A DNA stretch of 64,000 nucleotides from NCBI GenBank assembly GCA_029238515.1, contig JAQWFW010000027.1, forward strand, positions 1-64,000. The letters are read 5' to 3'. Numbering within the stretch: the first letter of the stretch is position 1; every line of letters begins with the position of its first letter. This DNA is from Flavobacteriaceae bacterium. GTDB taxonomy: Bacteria; Bacteroidota; Bacteroidia; Flavobacteriales; Flavobacteriaceae. Position numbers and translations under genes: made by a program. Below the pieces are notes generated by a model. The model made no database searches. It saw nothing but the letters and a program-made list of their open reading frames with translations, and was not told where the DNA came from. This document shows positions 52,448 to 59,813 of the stretch, one piece after another.

Positions 52448-52479
52448 AATGCTGTTCCATGGGGACAGCATTTTTTTTT
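52448..52479 (+). terminator. Intrinsic terminator after the channel pseudogene
   Basis: Stem AATGCTGT / ACAGCATT, extended inward by TCC/GGG, followed by nine T. It lies upstream of rlmD, so the ORF-track extension of rlmD through it is not coding. Confidence 0.85.
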
Positions 52480-52496
52480 ACAGTATTTTTGCAGGC

Positions 52497-53909
52497 ATGC
52501 GCAGAAAAAAAACAAAAAAAGAATTTTTTGAATTAGAAGTCTTTGATGCTGGAGCAAAAGGGAAAAGCTTGGCCAAAGCACCTGACGGAAAAATTATATT
52601 CTTGTCCAATGCTGTTCCTGGGGATGTAGTCGATGTACAAACATTCAAAAAAAGGAAGGGCTATTACGAAGGTAAAGCAACTAAATTTCATAAGTATTCT
52701 GAGCATAGAGTCGTACCAACTTGTGCGCACTTTGGGACTTGTGGGGGCTGCAAATGGCAACATATGAGCTATGAGCAACAGTTGTATTTCAAACAAAAAG
52801 AAGTCACTAACAATTTGCAGCGCATCGGTAAAGTTGAATTACCAGAGGTCACCCCTATCCATGGATGCGATACCCCCTATTTTTACAGAAATAAAATGGA
52901 ATTTTCGTTTAGCAACAACAGATGGCTTTCGCTTGAAGAAATCAAAGATAATGCTACTATCGAAAATAGAAACGCGCTCGGATTTCATATACCGGGCATG
53001 TGGGACAAAATCTTGGACATCGACAAGTGTTGGTTACAAGCCGATCCCTCAAATGCTATTCGCAACGAGCTTAAGGCCTTTGCGAACCGCAAAAATATCC
53101 CCTTCTTTGATCCAAAACAACAAAAAGGAGTACTGCGTACTCTTATGATTCGATCTAGCAGTAATGGTGAAATTATGGTCGTAGTTCAATTTTATTCGGC
53201 GACCAAAACGCAAATCAAAACTGTTCTAGATTTTCTTAAAACTTCATTTCCAGAAATTACATCATTACAATATGTCATCAATCCAAAAGGTAACGACACT
53301 ATTTATGATCAGGACGTTATTTGTTATCATGGACATCCATTTATAATGGAAGAAATGGAAGGGCTTCAGTTTAAAATTAATGCCAAATCGTTTTACCAAA
53401 CAAATTCTGAACAGGCGTATAATTTATACAAAATCACTCGAGATTTTACAGGATTAACGGGAAAAGAACTTGTTTATGATTTGTATACCGGTACAGGCAC
53501 TATAGCACAATTTGTAGCCGAAAAAGCCAAGAAAGTTGTTGGTGTGGAAGCGGTTCCAGACGCCATTAAAGCGGCCAAAGAAAATGCCTTACACAACAAC
53601 ATCAACAATGTTGAGTTCTTTGTTGGAGATATGAAAACAGTTTTTAATGATGCTTTTATACAAACGCATGGAATTCCTGATGTGATCATCACCGATCCTC
53701 CAAGAGATGGAATGCATAAAGATGTTGTACAACAAATTTTGAATATTTTACCCTCAAAAATAGTATACGTTAGTTGCAATAGTGCAACACAGGCGCGTGA
53801 TCTAGCTCTGATGGATGCACAATATAAGATTAGTAAAACACAAGCCGTTGATATGTTTCCACAAACACATCATGTAGAAAATGTTGTACTTTTGGAAAAA
53901 AGAATTTAA
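52497..53909 (+). CDS. rlmD: 23S rRNA (uracil-C5)-methyltransferase RlmD/RumA family
   Basis: The start is ATG 52497 (MRRKKTKKEFFELEVFD, 470 residues), because the track's extra 16 residues cross a terminator. An N-terminal TRAM domain (about 8-65) is followed by the 4Fe-4S cysteine cluster CAHFGTCGGCKWQHMSYEQQ, with the fourth Cys about residue 178 (DKCWLQAD). The SAM-binding core shows VYDLYTGTGTIAQFVAE, and the catalytic region ITDPPRDGMHKDVV and KIVYVSCNSATQARDL carries the methyl-transfer nucleophile Cys. It methylates uridine in 23S rRNA (U1939 type). It heads a conserved flavobacterial trio with the DUF6452 and DUF6048 genes. Confidence 0.9.
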   Translation: MRRKKTKKEFFELEVFDAGAKGKSLAKAPDGKIIFLSNAVPGDVVDVQTFKKRKGYYEGKATKFHKYSEHRVVPTCAHFGTCGGCKWQHMSYEQQLYFKQKEVTNNLQRIGKVELPEVTPIHGCDTPYFYRNKMEFSFSNNRWLSLEEIKDNATIENRNALGFHIPGMWDKILDIDKCWLQADPSNAIRNELKAFANRKNIPFFDPKQQKGVLRTLMIRSSSNGEIMVVVQFYSATKTQIKTVLDFLKTSFPEITSLQYVINPKGNDTIYDQDVICYHGHPFIMEEMEGLQFKINAKSFYQTNSEQAYNLYKITRDFTGLTGKELVYDLYTGTGTIAQFVAEKAKKVVGVEAVPDAIKAAKENALHNNINNVEFFVGDMKTVFNDAFIQTHGIPDVIITDPPRDGMHKDVVQQILNILPSKIVYVSCNSATQARDLALMDAQYKISKTQAVDMFPQTHHVENVVLLEKRI

Positions 53910-53916
53910 TTTTTTT

Positions 53917-54420
53917 ATGAAAAAAATAGCGCTTTTAGTTTGTCTTCTTTTATTTACTGCTTGTGAACCGGATGATGTTTGCAGCGAAAATACACAAACT
54001 ACATCTCGCCTTGTGATCGAATTTTTTGATATCGAAGATTTAGACAGTCCAAAAACAGTAGCTGGGCTGTTCGCCTCGGGTATTGATGCCGATGGAAATG
54101 AGGTGAATATTCTTGGAGAGAATGTCACTTCAAGGTCAAAAATTGAACTACCAATCAATGGCCCACAAAATCAAACACAATTCAAATTGTATAAAAATTA
54201 TGATATCGTCAATGATGTCGTCGAAGGAAATTCAGATATTATAACAGTTGCTTACACTACATCTTCCGTCTATGTTTCTCGTGCGTGCGGCTACAAAAAC
54301 GTGTATTCTATTCAGGGGTTTAGTATCGAAACGGATGCAGATCTTTGGATGATTAATGGCGAAATTGTCATCGATGAAGTTACTAACGAAAATGAAACCC
54401 ATGTCAAGATATTCCATTAG
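53917..54420 (+). CDS. DUF6452 family lipoprotein
   Basis: The true start is the ATG at 53917 (MKKIALLVCLLLFTAC), seven bases after rlmD; it gives a lipoprotein signal cut at Cys16 and 167 residues. The mature part (EPDDVCSENTQTTSRLVIEFFDIEDLDSP, LPINGPQNQTQFKLYKN, DIITVAYTTSSVYVSRACGYKN) is beta-rich with two cysteines that probably form a disulfide. DUF6452 proteins are nearly confined to Flavobacteriia and are regularly found between rlmD and a DUF6048 gene. Function unknown. Its 3' end overlaps the next gene by 20 bases. Confidence 0.85.
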   Translation: MKKIALLVCLLLFTACEPDDVCSENTQTTSRLVIEFFDIEDLDSPKTVAGLFASGIDADGNEVNILGENVTSRSKIELPINGPQNQTQFKLYKNYDIVNDVVEGNSDIITVAYTTSSVYVSRACGYKNVYSIQGFSIETDADLWMINGEIVIDEVTNENETHVKIFH

Positions 54421-55168
54421 TATACTTTGTCTTTTATTGACCGTTTCATCGTTGTTTGCACAAACGGATGAAGAACAACTAACGGCTACAATCAAAACCG
54501 ACAGCATTGGTTTTCAAGAAAAATATGGATTGCGTTTTGGTATCGATCTCAGTAGATTAGGACGAACTGCTTTTGAAACTGATTATTCTGGATTCGAAGT
54601 GAGTGCAGATTACCGCTTAGGACAACGCTTTTATGTGGCCGGTGAGCTTGGTTTTGAAGAAAAAGCAAACTCAAACAATTATCTTGAAACCAGTGCAAAA
54701 GGAAGCTATTTTAAAGCAGGTGTAGATTTCAATTTGTACAATAATTGGTTAGGAATGGAAAACCTAATCACTAGTGGACTGCGTGTGGGTATCTCGAGTT
54801 TTAGTCAAACAAGAGAACGCTTTACAATTTATGACACCAACAGTCAAACTTGGGGTGAACTTCAGAACTCCGAGCGTACAGAATTTTCAGATTTATCTGC
54901 AGTTTGGGCAGAATTGATTTTTGGGATAAAGACTGAAGTGTTCAACAATGTGTTTTTAGGGTTTAATGTGCAAGTCAAAACACGTTTGACAGAAAAAAGT
55001 CCGTCTAACTTTGAGAATATTTTTATTCCAGGATTTGGGCGTACTTACGACAGCAGTAAAGTAGGAACTGGGTTTAGTTACACCCTATCCTATCTTTTGC
55101 CTATTTACAAAAAAGCGCGATCTAAAAAAGATGCGGCTGTTGAAGAGGAAACAACAATTGAAGAATAA
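54401..55168 (+). CDS. DUF6048 family outer-membrane beta-barrel-like protein
   Basis: I choose ATG 54401 (MSRYSISILCLLLTVSSLFAQ), which yields a proper signal peptide and 255 residues; the track start lies within the previous gene without one. The mature part shows successive amphipathic strands (KYGLRFGIDLSRLGRTAF, SGFEVSADYRLGQRFYVAGEL, NVFLGFNVQVKTRLTE, GTGFSYTLSYLLPIYKK), as expected for a small outer-membrane barrel. The C-terminus ends in a charged tail (KDAAVEEETTIEE) rather than Phe. The start overlaps the DUF6452 gene by 20 bases, and the two probably work together in the envelope. Role unknown. Confidence 0.83.
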   Translation: MSRYSISILCLLLTVSSLFAQTDEEQLTATIKTDSIGFQEKYGLRFGIDLSRLGRTAFETDYSGFEVSADYRLGQRFYVAGELGFEEKANSNNYLETSAKGSYFKAGVDFNLYNNWLGMENLITSGLRVGISSFSQTRERFTIYDTNSQTWGELQNSERTEFSDLSAVWAELIFGIKTEVFNNVFLGFNVQVKTRLTEKSPSNFENIFIPGFGRTYDSSKVGTGFSYTLSYLLPIYKKARSKKDAAVEEETTIEE

Positions 55169-55174
55169 ACATTA

Positions 55175-56866
55175 TCAACGCAAAAGCTTCTTATATTTGA
55201 TGCGCTTTGGCATCAAATCGCCTCCTAAGCGTTGGCGTTTGTTGGCTTCATATTCACTAAAGCTACCTTCATAAAAATATACTTCCGAATGGCCTTCAAA
55301 AGCTAATATATGAGTACATATTCGGTCTAAAAACCAACGGTCGTGACTGATGACTACAGCACAACCAGCAAAGTTTTCTAATCCTTCTTCCAATGCTCGT
55401 AATGTATTGACATCCAAATCATTGGTCGGCTCATCTAACAGCAAAACATTACCCTCTTCTTTGAGCGTCATGGCTAAATGCAAACGGTTGCGTTCGCCAC
55501 CAGAAAGCAGCTTGACTTTTTTGTTTTGCTCACTTCCAGAAAAATTAAAACGACTCAAATATGCGCGCGAATTGACTTGTCGTCCTCCCATCATGATGAG
55601 CTCCTGATTATCAGAAAAATTTTGCCAAATGGATTGCTCAGGATCGATATTGGAATGACTTTGATCCACGTAAGCGATTTTGGCTGTTTCTCCGACTTTG
55701 AATGCACCTTTATCGGCCGTTTCTTCGCCCATAATCATTCTAAAAATGGTGGTTTTACCAGCGCCGTTTGGACCAATTACACCAACAATTCCTGCTTGCG
55801 GCAAATTGAAGTTCAAATCATCATAGAGTAGTTTGTCACCATAAGCCTTGCTTAAACCTGTAGCTTCAATGACGTTTGTCCCTAAGCGTGGGCCATTAGG
55901 AATATAGATTTCTAACTTCTCGTCAAGCTGCTTTTGATCTTGATTGAGTAATTTATCGTAATTTTTTAAACGGGCCTTTTGCTTCGTTTGACGGCCTTTA
56001 GCACCTTGGCGCACCCATTCCAATTCTCGCTCCAAAGTTTTTTGGCGTTTAGAAGCCGTTTTGCTCTCTTGAGCTAAGCGTTTCGATTTTTGATCCAACC
56101 AAGAAGAATAATTTCCTTTCCAAGGAATACCCTCTCCTCGATCAAGTTCTAAAATCCAACCCGCGACATTATCCAAGAAATAGCGGTCGTGCGTCACGGC
56201 TATCACGGTGCCTTTGTATTGTGCCAAATGGTGTTCAAGCCAATGTACCGACTCGGCATCCAAATGGTTGGTGGGTTCATCCAAAAGCAACACATCGGGT
56301 TCTTGTAAAAGTAAGCGACATAGAGCCACTCTTCGACGCTCTCCACCAGAGAGAACGCCAATTTTTTGTGTGCCATCTGGCGTACGCAAAGCATCCATTG
56401 CAATTTCGAGTTTGGTGTCTAATTCCCATGCATTGGACGCGTCAATCTGGTCTTGTAGCTCGGCCTGACGGTTCATAAGTTTCTCCATGCGGTCGGCATC
56501 GGAATACACTTCTTCAAGACCAAACATATCGTTTATTTTGTTGTATTCGTCCAAAACAGCTACTGTCGCTGCAACACCCTCTTTTACGACTTCGAGAACT
56601 GTTTTCTCGTCGTCCAATTGGGGTTCTTGCTCGAGATATCCTACAGAATAATCCTGAGAAAAAACTACATCGCCTTGGTAGTTTTTGTCCACCCCAGCAA
56701 TAATTTTAAGCAAGGTTGATTTTCCAGAACCATTAAGCCCGAGAATTCCGATTTTGGCCCCATAGAAAAAACTAAGGTATATGTTTTTGAGCACAGGAGT
56801 ATTTGCACTTTGGAAGGTTTTGGTAACCCCCGTCATAGAGAATATTATTTTTTTATCATCACTCAT
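55175..56866 (-). CDS. ettA: Energy-dependent translational throttle protein EttA (ABC-F)
   Basis: A 563-residue soluble protein with two ABC domains. Walker A sequences are GLNGSGKST and GPNGAGKTT, signatures LSGGERRRVALC and LSGGERNRLHLA, and Walker B LLLDEPTNHLDAESV and LLLDEPTNDLDVNTL. The P-site tRNA-interaction linker between them is rich in Arg/Lys (KRQKTLERELEWVRQGAKGRQTKQKARLKNYDKLL), typical of EttA. EttA binds the ribosomal E site and adjusts initiation to the ATP/ADP ratio. A 58-residue membrane protein gene overlaps its start by one base (TAATG), so they are co-translated. All motifs intact. Confidence 0.95.
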   Translation of the reverse strand: MSDDKKIIFSMTGVTKTFQSANTPVLKNIYLSFFYGAKIGILGLNGSGKSTLLKIIAGVDKNYQGDVVFSQDYSVGYLEQEPQLDDEKTVLEVVKEGVAATVAVLDEYNKINDMFGLEEVYSDADRMEKLMNRQAELQDQIDASNAWELDTKLEIAMDALRTPDGTQKIGVLSGGERRRVALCRLLLQEPDVLLLDEPTNHLDAESVHWLEHHLAQYKGTVIAVTHDRYFLDNVAGWILELDRGEGIPWKGNYSSWLDQKSKRLAQESKTASKRQKTLERELEWVRQGAKGRQTKQKARLKNYDKLLNQDQKQLDEKLEIYIPNGPRLGTNVIEATGLSKAYGDKLLYDDLNFNLPQAGIVGVIGPNGAGKTTIFRMIMGEETADKGAFKVGETAKIAYVDQSHSNIDPEQSIWQNFSDNQELIMMGGRQVNSRAYLSRFNFSGSEQNKKVKLLSGGERNRLHLAMTLKEEGNVLLLDEPTNDLDVNTLRALEEGLENFAGCAVVISHDRWFLDRICTHILAFEGHSEVYFYEGSFSEYEANKRQRLGGDLMPKRIKYKKLLR

Positions 56867-57042
56867 TATACACGTCCTTTTAGTGCATTAAATACCCAAG
56901 CAATTGCAAAAAAACCAACACCCACGGCTGCAAATCCCCATCCTGCAATATCATTGTAACGAAAAGCGCCTAAACCGATGAGCGCTAAACCCACAAAAAT
57001 CATAATAAACGTAGCCCAAGCCAATACTGTATTTTTATTCAT
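56866..57042 (-). CDS. CAL67264-type small membrane protein (58 residues)
   Basis: This gene is too short for the ORF track. From the ATG at 57042 it reads MNKNTVLAWATFIMIFVG, then LALIGLGAFRYNDIAGWGFA and AVGVGFFAIAWVFNALKGRV, stop TAA at 56866-56868. It has two membrane helices (about 6-26 and 36-54) joined by the short polar FRYNDIAGW turn. I recognise the sequence as the small membrane protein found upstream of ettA in many Flavobacteriaceae. Its stop overlaps the ettA start codon by one base (TAATG), a sign of translational coupling. Function unknown. Confidence 0.88.
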   Translation of the reverse strand: MNKNTVLAWATFIMIFVGLALIGLGAFRYNDIAGWGFAAVGVGFFAIAWVFNALKGRV

Positions 57043-57206
57043 TTTTTTATTGTTCTCAATTGAAATCCAAATATCGTGAAATTTTGAAACTTATGATTTA
57101 AGTATTGAAGGAATTTTTATTGTTTATGATTTTAGATAAAAAAACAACGTTACAACATCAATTTACGTCCTGAATTTAAACTTTATAAAAATAAAGTGCC
57201 AAAAAA

Positions 57207-57232
57207 TGTGACTTTTTGAAAAAATGTGTGTC
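57207..57232 (+). promoter_or_regulatory. ECF-sigma-like promoter, copy 3
   Basis: TGTGACTTTTT, ten bases, GTGTC, ending 59 bases before the ClpP-like lipoprotein gene. Its first eleven bases are identical to copy 1 at 8.5 kb. The decamer AAAAAATGTG occurs twice here (57201 and 57219, 18 bases apart), the second copy overlapping the -10 box. Confidence 0.65.
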
Positions 57233-57291
57233 AAACTGGTTAGGTAGTAGTTTGTAAATAAAATCCTAGATTTTAATACCAATTAATAATA

Positions 57292-57890
57292 ATGCGACAA
57301 ATCATAATTTCGGTAAAACCGTTCCTGAAAATTGTATTGCCATTTCTTATGGTTTCCAGTTGCGGAAAATACAAATTATTACGACAATACGGCTTGAAAC
57401 CTGCTACAATTAAAGTTAAAAATGATAAAGCATTTGTTGATGGTGTTTTGGGAAAAGTTTTTTTAACAAATTAAATAAAACATTGAAAAAACATCCAGAA
57501 ATCAAAACTCTTGTGTTAAATAATATTCCAGGGTCAATTAATGATGAATGGAACATGAAAGCTTGTCATTTGACTTACACCAAAGGACTGGAAACGGAAC
57601 TCCTTGAAAATTCAATTGTTGAGTCAGGAGGGACAGATTTGTTTGTCTCAGCAAAGAAGCTGCACATTGCAAAAGGAGCAAAAATTGGTGTTCACTCTTG
57701 GGATGGGGCAGAAAAACCTGCAATATCTTACCCAAAAACACATGATGAACACAAAATGTTTTTAGATTTATATCGTCAAGTTGAAATCGACACTGCATTT
57801 TATTGGTTTACATTGAAAGCTGCGCCACCACAAGAGATGCATTACATGACAGAAAAGGAAATAGAGTTTTATTTTGATCACAAGCTTTAA
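57292..57890 (+). pseudogene. ClpP/crotonase-like periplasmic lipoprotein (COG3904 type), frameshifted
   Basis: Two track ORFs, 57292-57474 and 57483-57890, are one gene. The first gives a lipoprotein signal ending VSSC-GKYKLLRQYG and runs AFVDGVLGKVF. In the next frame the sequence continues FNKLNKTLKKHPEIKTLVLN, then NIPGSINDEWN, and includes ESGGTDLFVSAKKLHIAKGA, KIGVHSW and FYWFTLKAAPP. This order matches the conserved periplasmic ClpP-like family with its ASGG and GVHSW motifs. The break lies in a T7 run (57458-57464), and one more T would restore the frame. The gene leads a cluster with cytochrome b, cytochrome c and a Crp regulator behind an ECF-like promoter. It may be a real lesion, a slippage switch or a read error. 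Confidence 0.85.
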
Positions 57891-57918
57891 AGAACAATAA
57901 ATTTCAAAAACACATATC

Positions 57919-58449
57919 ATGAAAAAAACAATTCAGAATGATTTAACTCAAAAGTACAGCAAAGCAACCATTGCTACGCACTGGCTTACAGCTTTGTTGA
58001 TCTTAATTTTATTTCCTCTTGGGAAATACATGGAAAATATTGAAACATCAGAAAAAATGGGATTGATAACGATTCATGTTATCCTTGGCATTATTGTTTT
58101 TGTACTTACCATAGTACGAACGCGCTCTTTTTTCAAACACGAGAGACCTTCAAATTTAGAAACAGGATCAAAGTTCAATAATAAATTAACTGTGTGGATA
58201 CACAATGTATTCTATATTATTCTTTTTATTTTATCAATTTCTGGTTTAGCTGTTATGGTTTTAGGTGGTTATGCAGAAGCGTTGCAATCCAATACGCCAG
58301 AATTTATAAAAAACCGCAGTGAAATTGCCCCAATGAAAGTACATGGCATCACATCATTCATCATGATGGTTCTTTTAGTATTACACATTTTAGGTGTTTT
58401 GAAACACTACATTTTTACTAAAGAAAATACACTCAAAAGAATAAGCTAA
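57919..58449 (+). CDS. Cytochrome b561-type membrane haem protein
   Basis: A 176-residue protein with four membrane helices (about 20-38, 48-68, 93-118, 142-164). Histidines sit in the helices as needed for two b haems: SKATIATHWLTALLI and GLITIHVILGIIVF in the first pair, WIHNVFYIILF and KVHGITSFIMMVLLVLHILG in the second. Such proteins pass electrons across or along the inner membrane, from quinol or to periplasmic cytochromes. The cytochrome c gene 41 bases downstream is the natural partner, though that gene is interrupted. The frame is intact. Confidence 0.88.
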   Translation: MKKTIQNDLTQKYSKATIATHWLTALLILILFPLGKYMENIETSEKMGLITIHVILGIIVFVLTIVRTRSFFKHERPSNLETGSKFNNKLTVWIHNVFYIILFILSISGLAVMVLGGYAEALQSNTPEFIKNRSEIAPMKVHGITSFIMMVLLVLHILGVLKHYIFTKENTLKRIS

Positions 58450-58490
58450 CCCCGCTTCTAATCTATTAAAAAATCAATAACCTACAACCC

Positions 58491-59039
58491 ATGAAACAGA
58501 TCAATTTTATAGCGCTTATGCTGGTTTTTGGTGCATGTATAAACAATACAGAAGACTACCAAAAACACTAAAAAAGTGAACTCATTACAGAAGGAAAACG
58601 CCTAGTTACAGTTTTTGGGTGTAATGATTGCCATTCACCCAAAAAGATGACAAAATCTGGTCCAGTTCCAGATGAAAGTCGTCTTCTATCTGGACATCCG
58701 ATGAATCCAAAAAATTCCATAGTTTATCCAAAACTAAACTCAAATGAGTGGATACTATTTAACACTAGTGGAACAAGTGCCATAGGCCCTTGGGGCACCT
58801 CATTTGCAGCAAATTTAACCCCTGATGAAACGGGAATTGGAAGTTGGACATTAGCACAATTTACCCGAGCAATGCGCGAGGGTAAATCTAAGGGGTTAGA
58901 AAATGGAAGACCACTCCTCCCTCCTATGCCAACAATAGGATACAAAGAGCTTACTGATAACGAGCTGAAAGCAATGATTCGATACTTAAAATCAATTCAA
59001 CCCATTGAAAATATTGTTCCAGCACCAATACTAAGGTAG
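58491..59039 (+). pseudogene. c-type cytochrome lipoprotein with in-frame stop codon
   Basis: The ATG at 58491 begins a lipoprotein signal (MKQINFIALMLVFGAC-INN). Codon 27 is TAA (58569-58571), and the same frame then continues KSELITEGKRLVTVFGCNDC, H to the end at 59039. The haem-binding CNDCH motif precedes the only downstream start in the track (58647), so the 130-residue ORF listed there would lack its haem site and signal. The rest is a good cytochrome c: GPWGTSFAANLTPDETGIGSW, and the methionine ligand region RPLLPPMPTIGYKELTDNELKAMI. One base change in codon 27 would restore it. No frameshift is needed. Confidence 0.88.
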
Positions 59040-59073
59040 CTGTAACCAAATAAACATCTCATATGTTTAAAAA

Positions 59074-59700
59074 ATGACAGAATTTAACCACTTATTTAAG
59101 GCCCTAAACATTGTTGAAGAAGATTTAAAAAAAGAACTTCTTGACGTTGGGGTTTTGCAGCATGTCCCAAAAGATTCTTTTATAGTCGAACAGCACAAGT
59201 ACATCAAATGGCTGGCGATGGTTATTTCGGGGAAAGTAAGGGTTTGGCAAGAAAGTGAAGACCGAGAAATTTTACTGTACTATGTCCAACCAGTTCAAAC
59301 CTGTGTTATGTCACTTTCGGCCAGCTTCGGAGACTGCAAAAGTGTTGTCAATGCCAAAACAGAAGAAGATACTACGCTGATTAAAATCCCTGTCCGTTTT
59401 GCTACTGAGTGGAGTTTTAAGTACAGATCATGGAACAAATTTACAACCCAATCATTCATACACAGTTATGAAGACCTTCTTCATGCGTACAAAAATCTGG
59501 CATTCAATAAAGTGGATGAACGCTTGATGAAATACATACAAACCGTAAGCACACAAAACAATACTCCTTTCATTAAACTATCGCACAGTCAGTTGGCAAA
59601 CGAAATAGGTACAACTCGAGAAGTTATATCCAAAACATTGAAACAATTTGAACATTCAGGGCTTGTAAAACTTAGTTTTAAACAAATTGAACTCCTTTAA
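59074..59700 (+). CDS. Crp/Fnr family transcriptional regulator
   Basis: A 208-residue regulator. A cyclic-nucleotide-binding-like beta-roll (about 20-120, FIVEQHKYIKWLAMVISGKVRVWQ) precedes the dimerisation helix. The winged helix contains LSHSQLANEIGTTREVISKTLKQFEHSGLVKL (about 168-199). The N-terminal CxxxC-type clusters of oxygen-sensing Fnr are absent; two lone cysteines occur at YYVQPVQTCVMS and FGDCKS. The ligand is unknown. Placed right behind the cytochrome genes and ahead of an inverted-repeat promoter at 59.73 kb, it probably controls this redox cluster and the fusion gene downstream (inference). Confidence 0.88.
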   Translation: MTEFNHLFKALNIVEEDLKKELLDVGVLQHVPKDSFIVEQHKYIKWLAMVISGKVRVWQESEDREILLYYVQPVQTCVMSLSASFGDCKSVVNAKTEEDTTLIKIPVRFATEWSFKYRSWNKFTTQSFIHSYEDLLHAYKNLAFNKVDERLMKYIQTVSTQNNTPFIKLSHSQLANEIGTTREVISKTLKQFEHSGLVKLSFKQIELL

Positions 59701-59728
59701 AATAATATTTAAACTTTTTTTTGGGAGT

Positions 59729-59774
59729 TGTAACAAAAGGTACAGTTGCATACATCTATGTGCTGTTACATTTG
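59729..59774 (+). promoter_or_regulatory. Promoter with inverted repeat, upstream of the DUF4440-hydrolase gene
   Basis: TTG (59746-59748), 18 bases, TACATTTG (59767-59774) fits the housekeeping promoter pattern. A perfect inverted repeat TGTAACA (59729-59735) / TGTTACA (59764-59770) brackets it, the right arm covering the -7 box. A regulator binding both arms, for example the Crp/Fnr protein encoded just upstream, would affect transcription; that link is inference. Confidence 0.5.
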
Positions 59775-59813
59775 TAATATAAATCAAATCTATAATAAAT
59801 AAAACCACAAAAA

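Noticed and set aside
57201-57228. Direct repeat AAAAAATGTG with an 18-base period as an operator
   Set aside because: The repeats coincide with the two boxes of the ECF-like promoter (TGTGAC and the bases before GTGTC) and are not repeated at the other two copies, so a separate operator is not supported.
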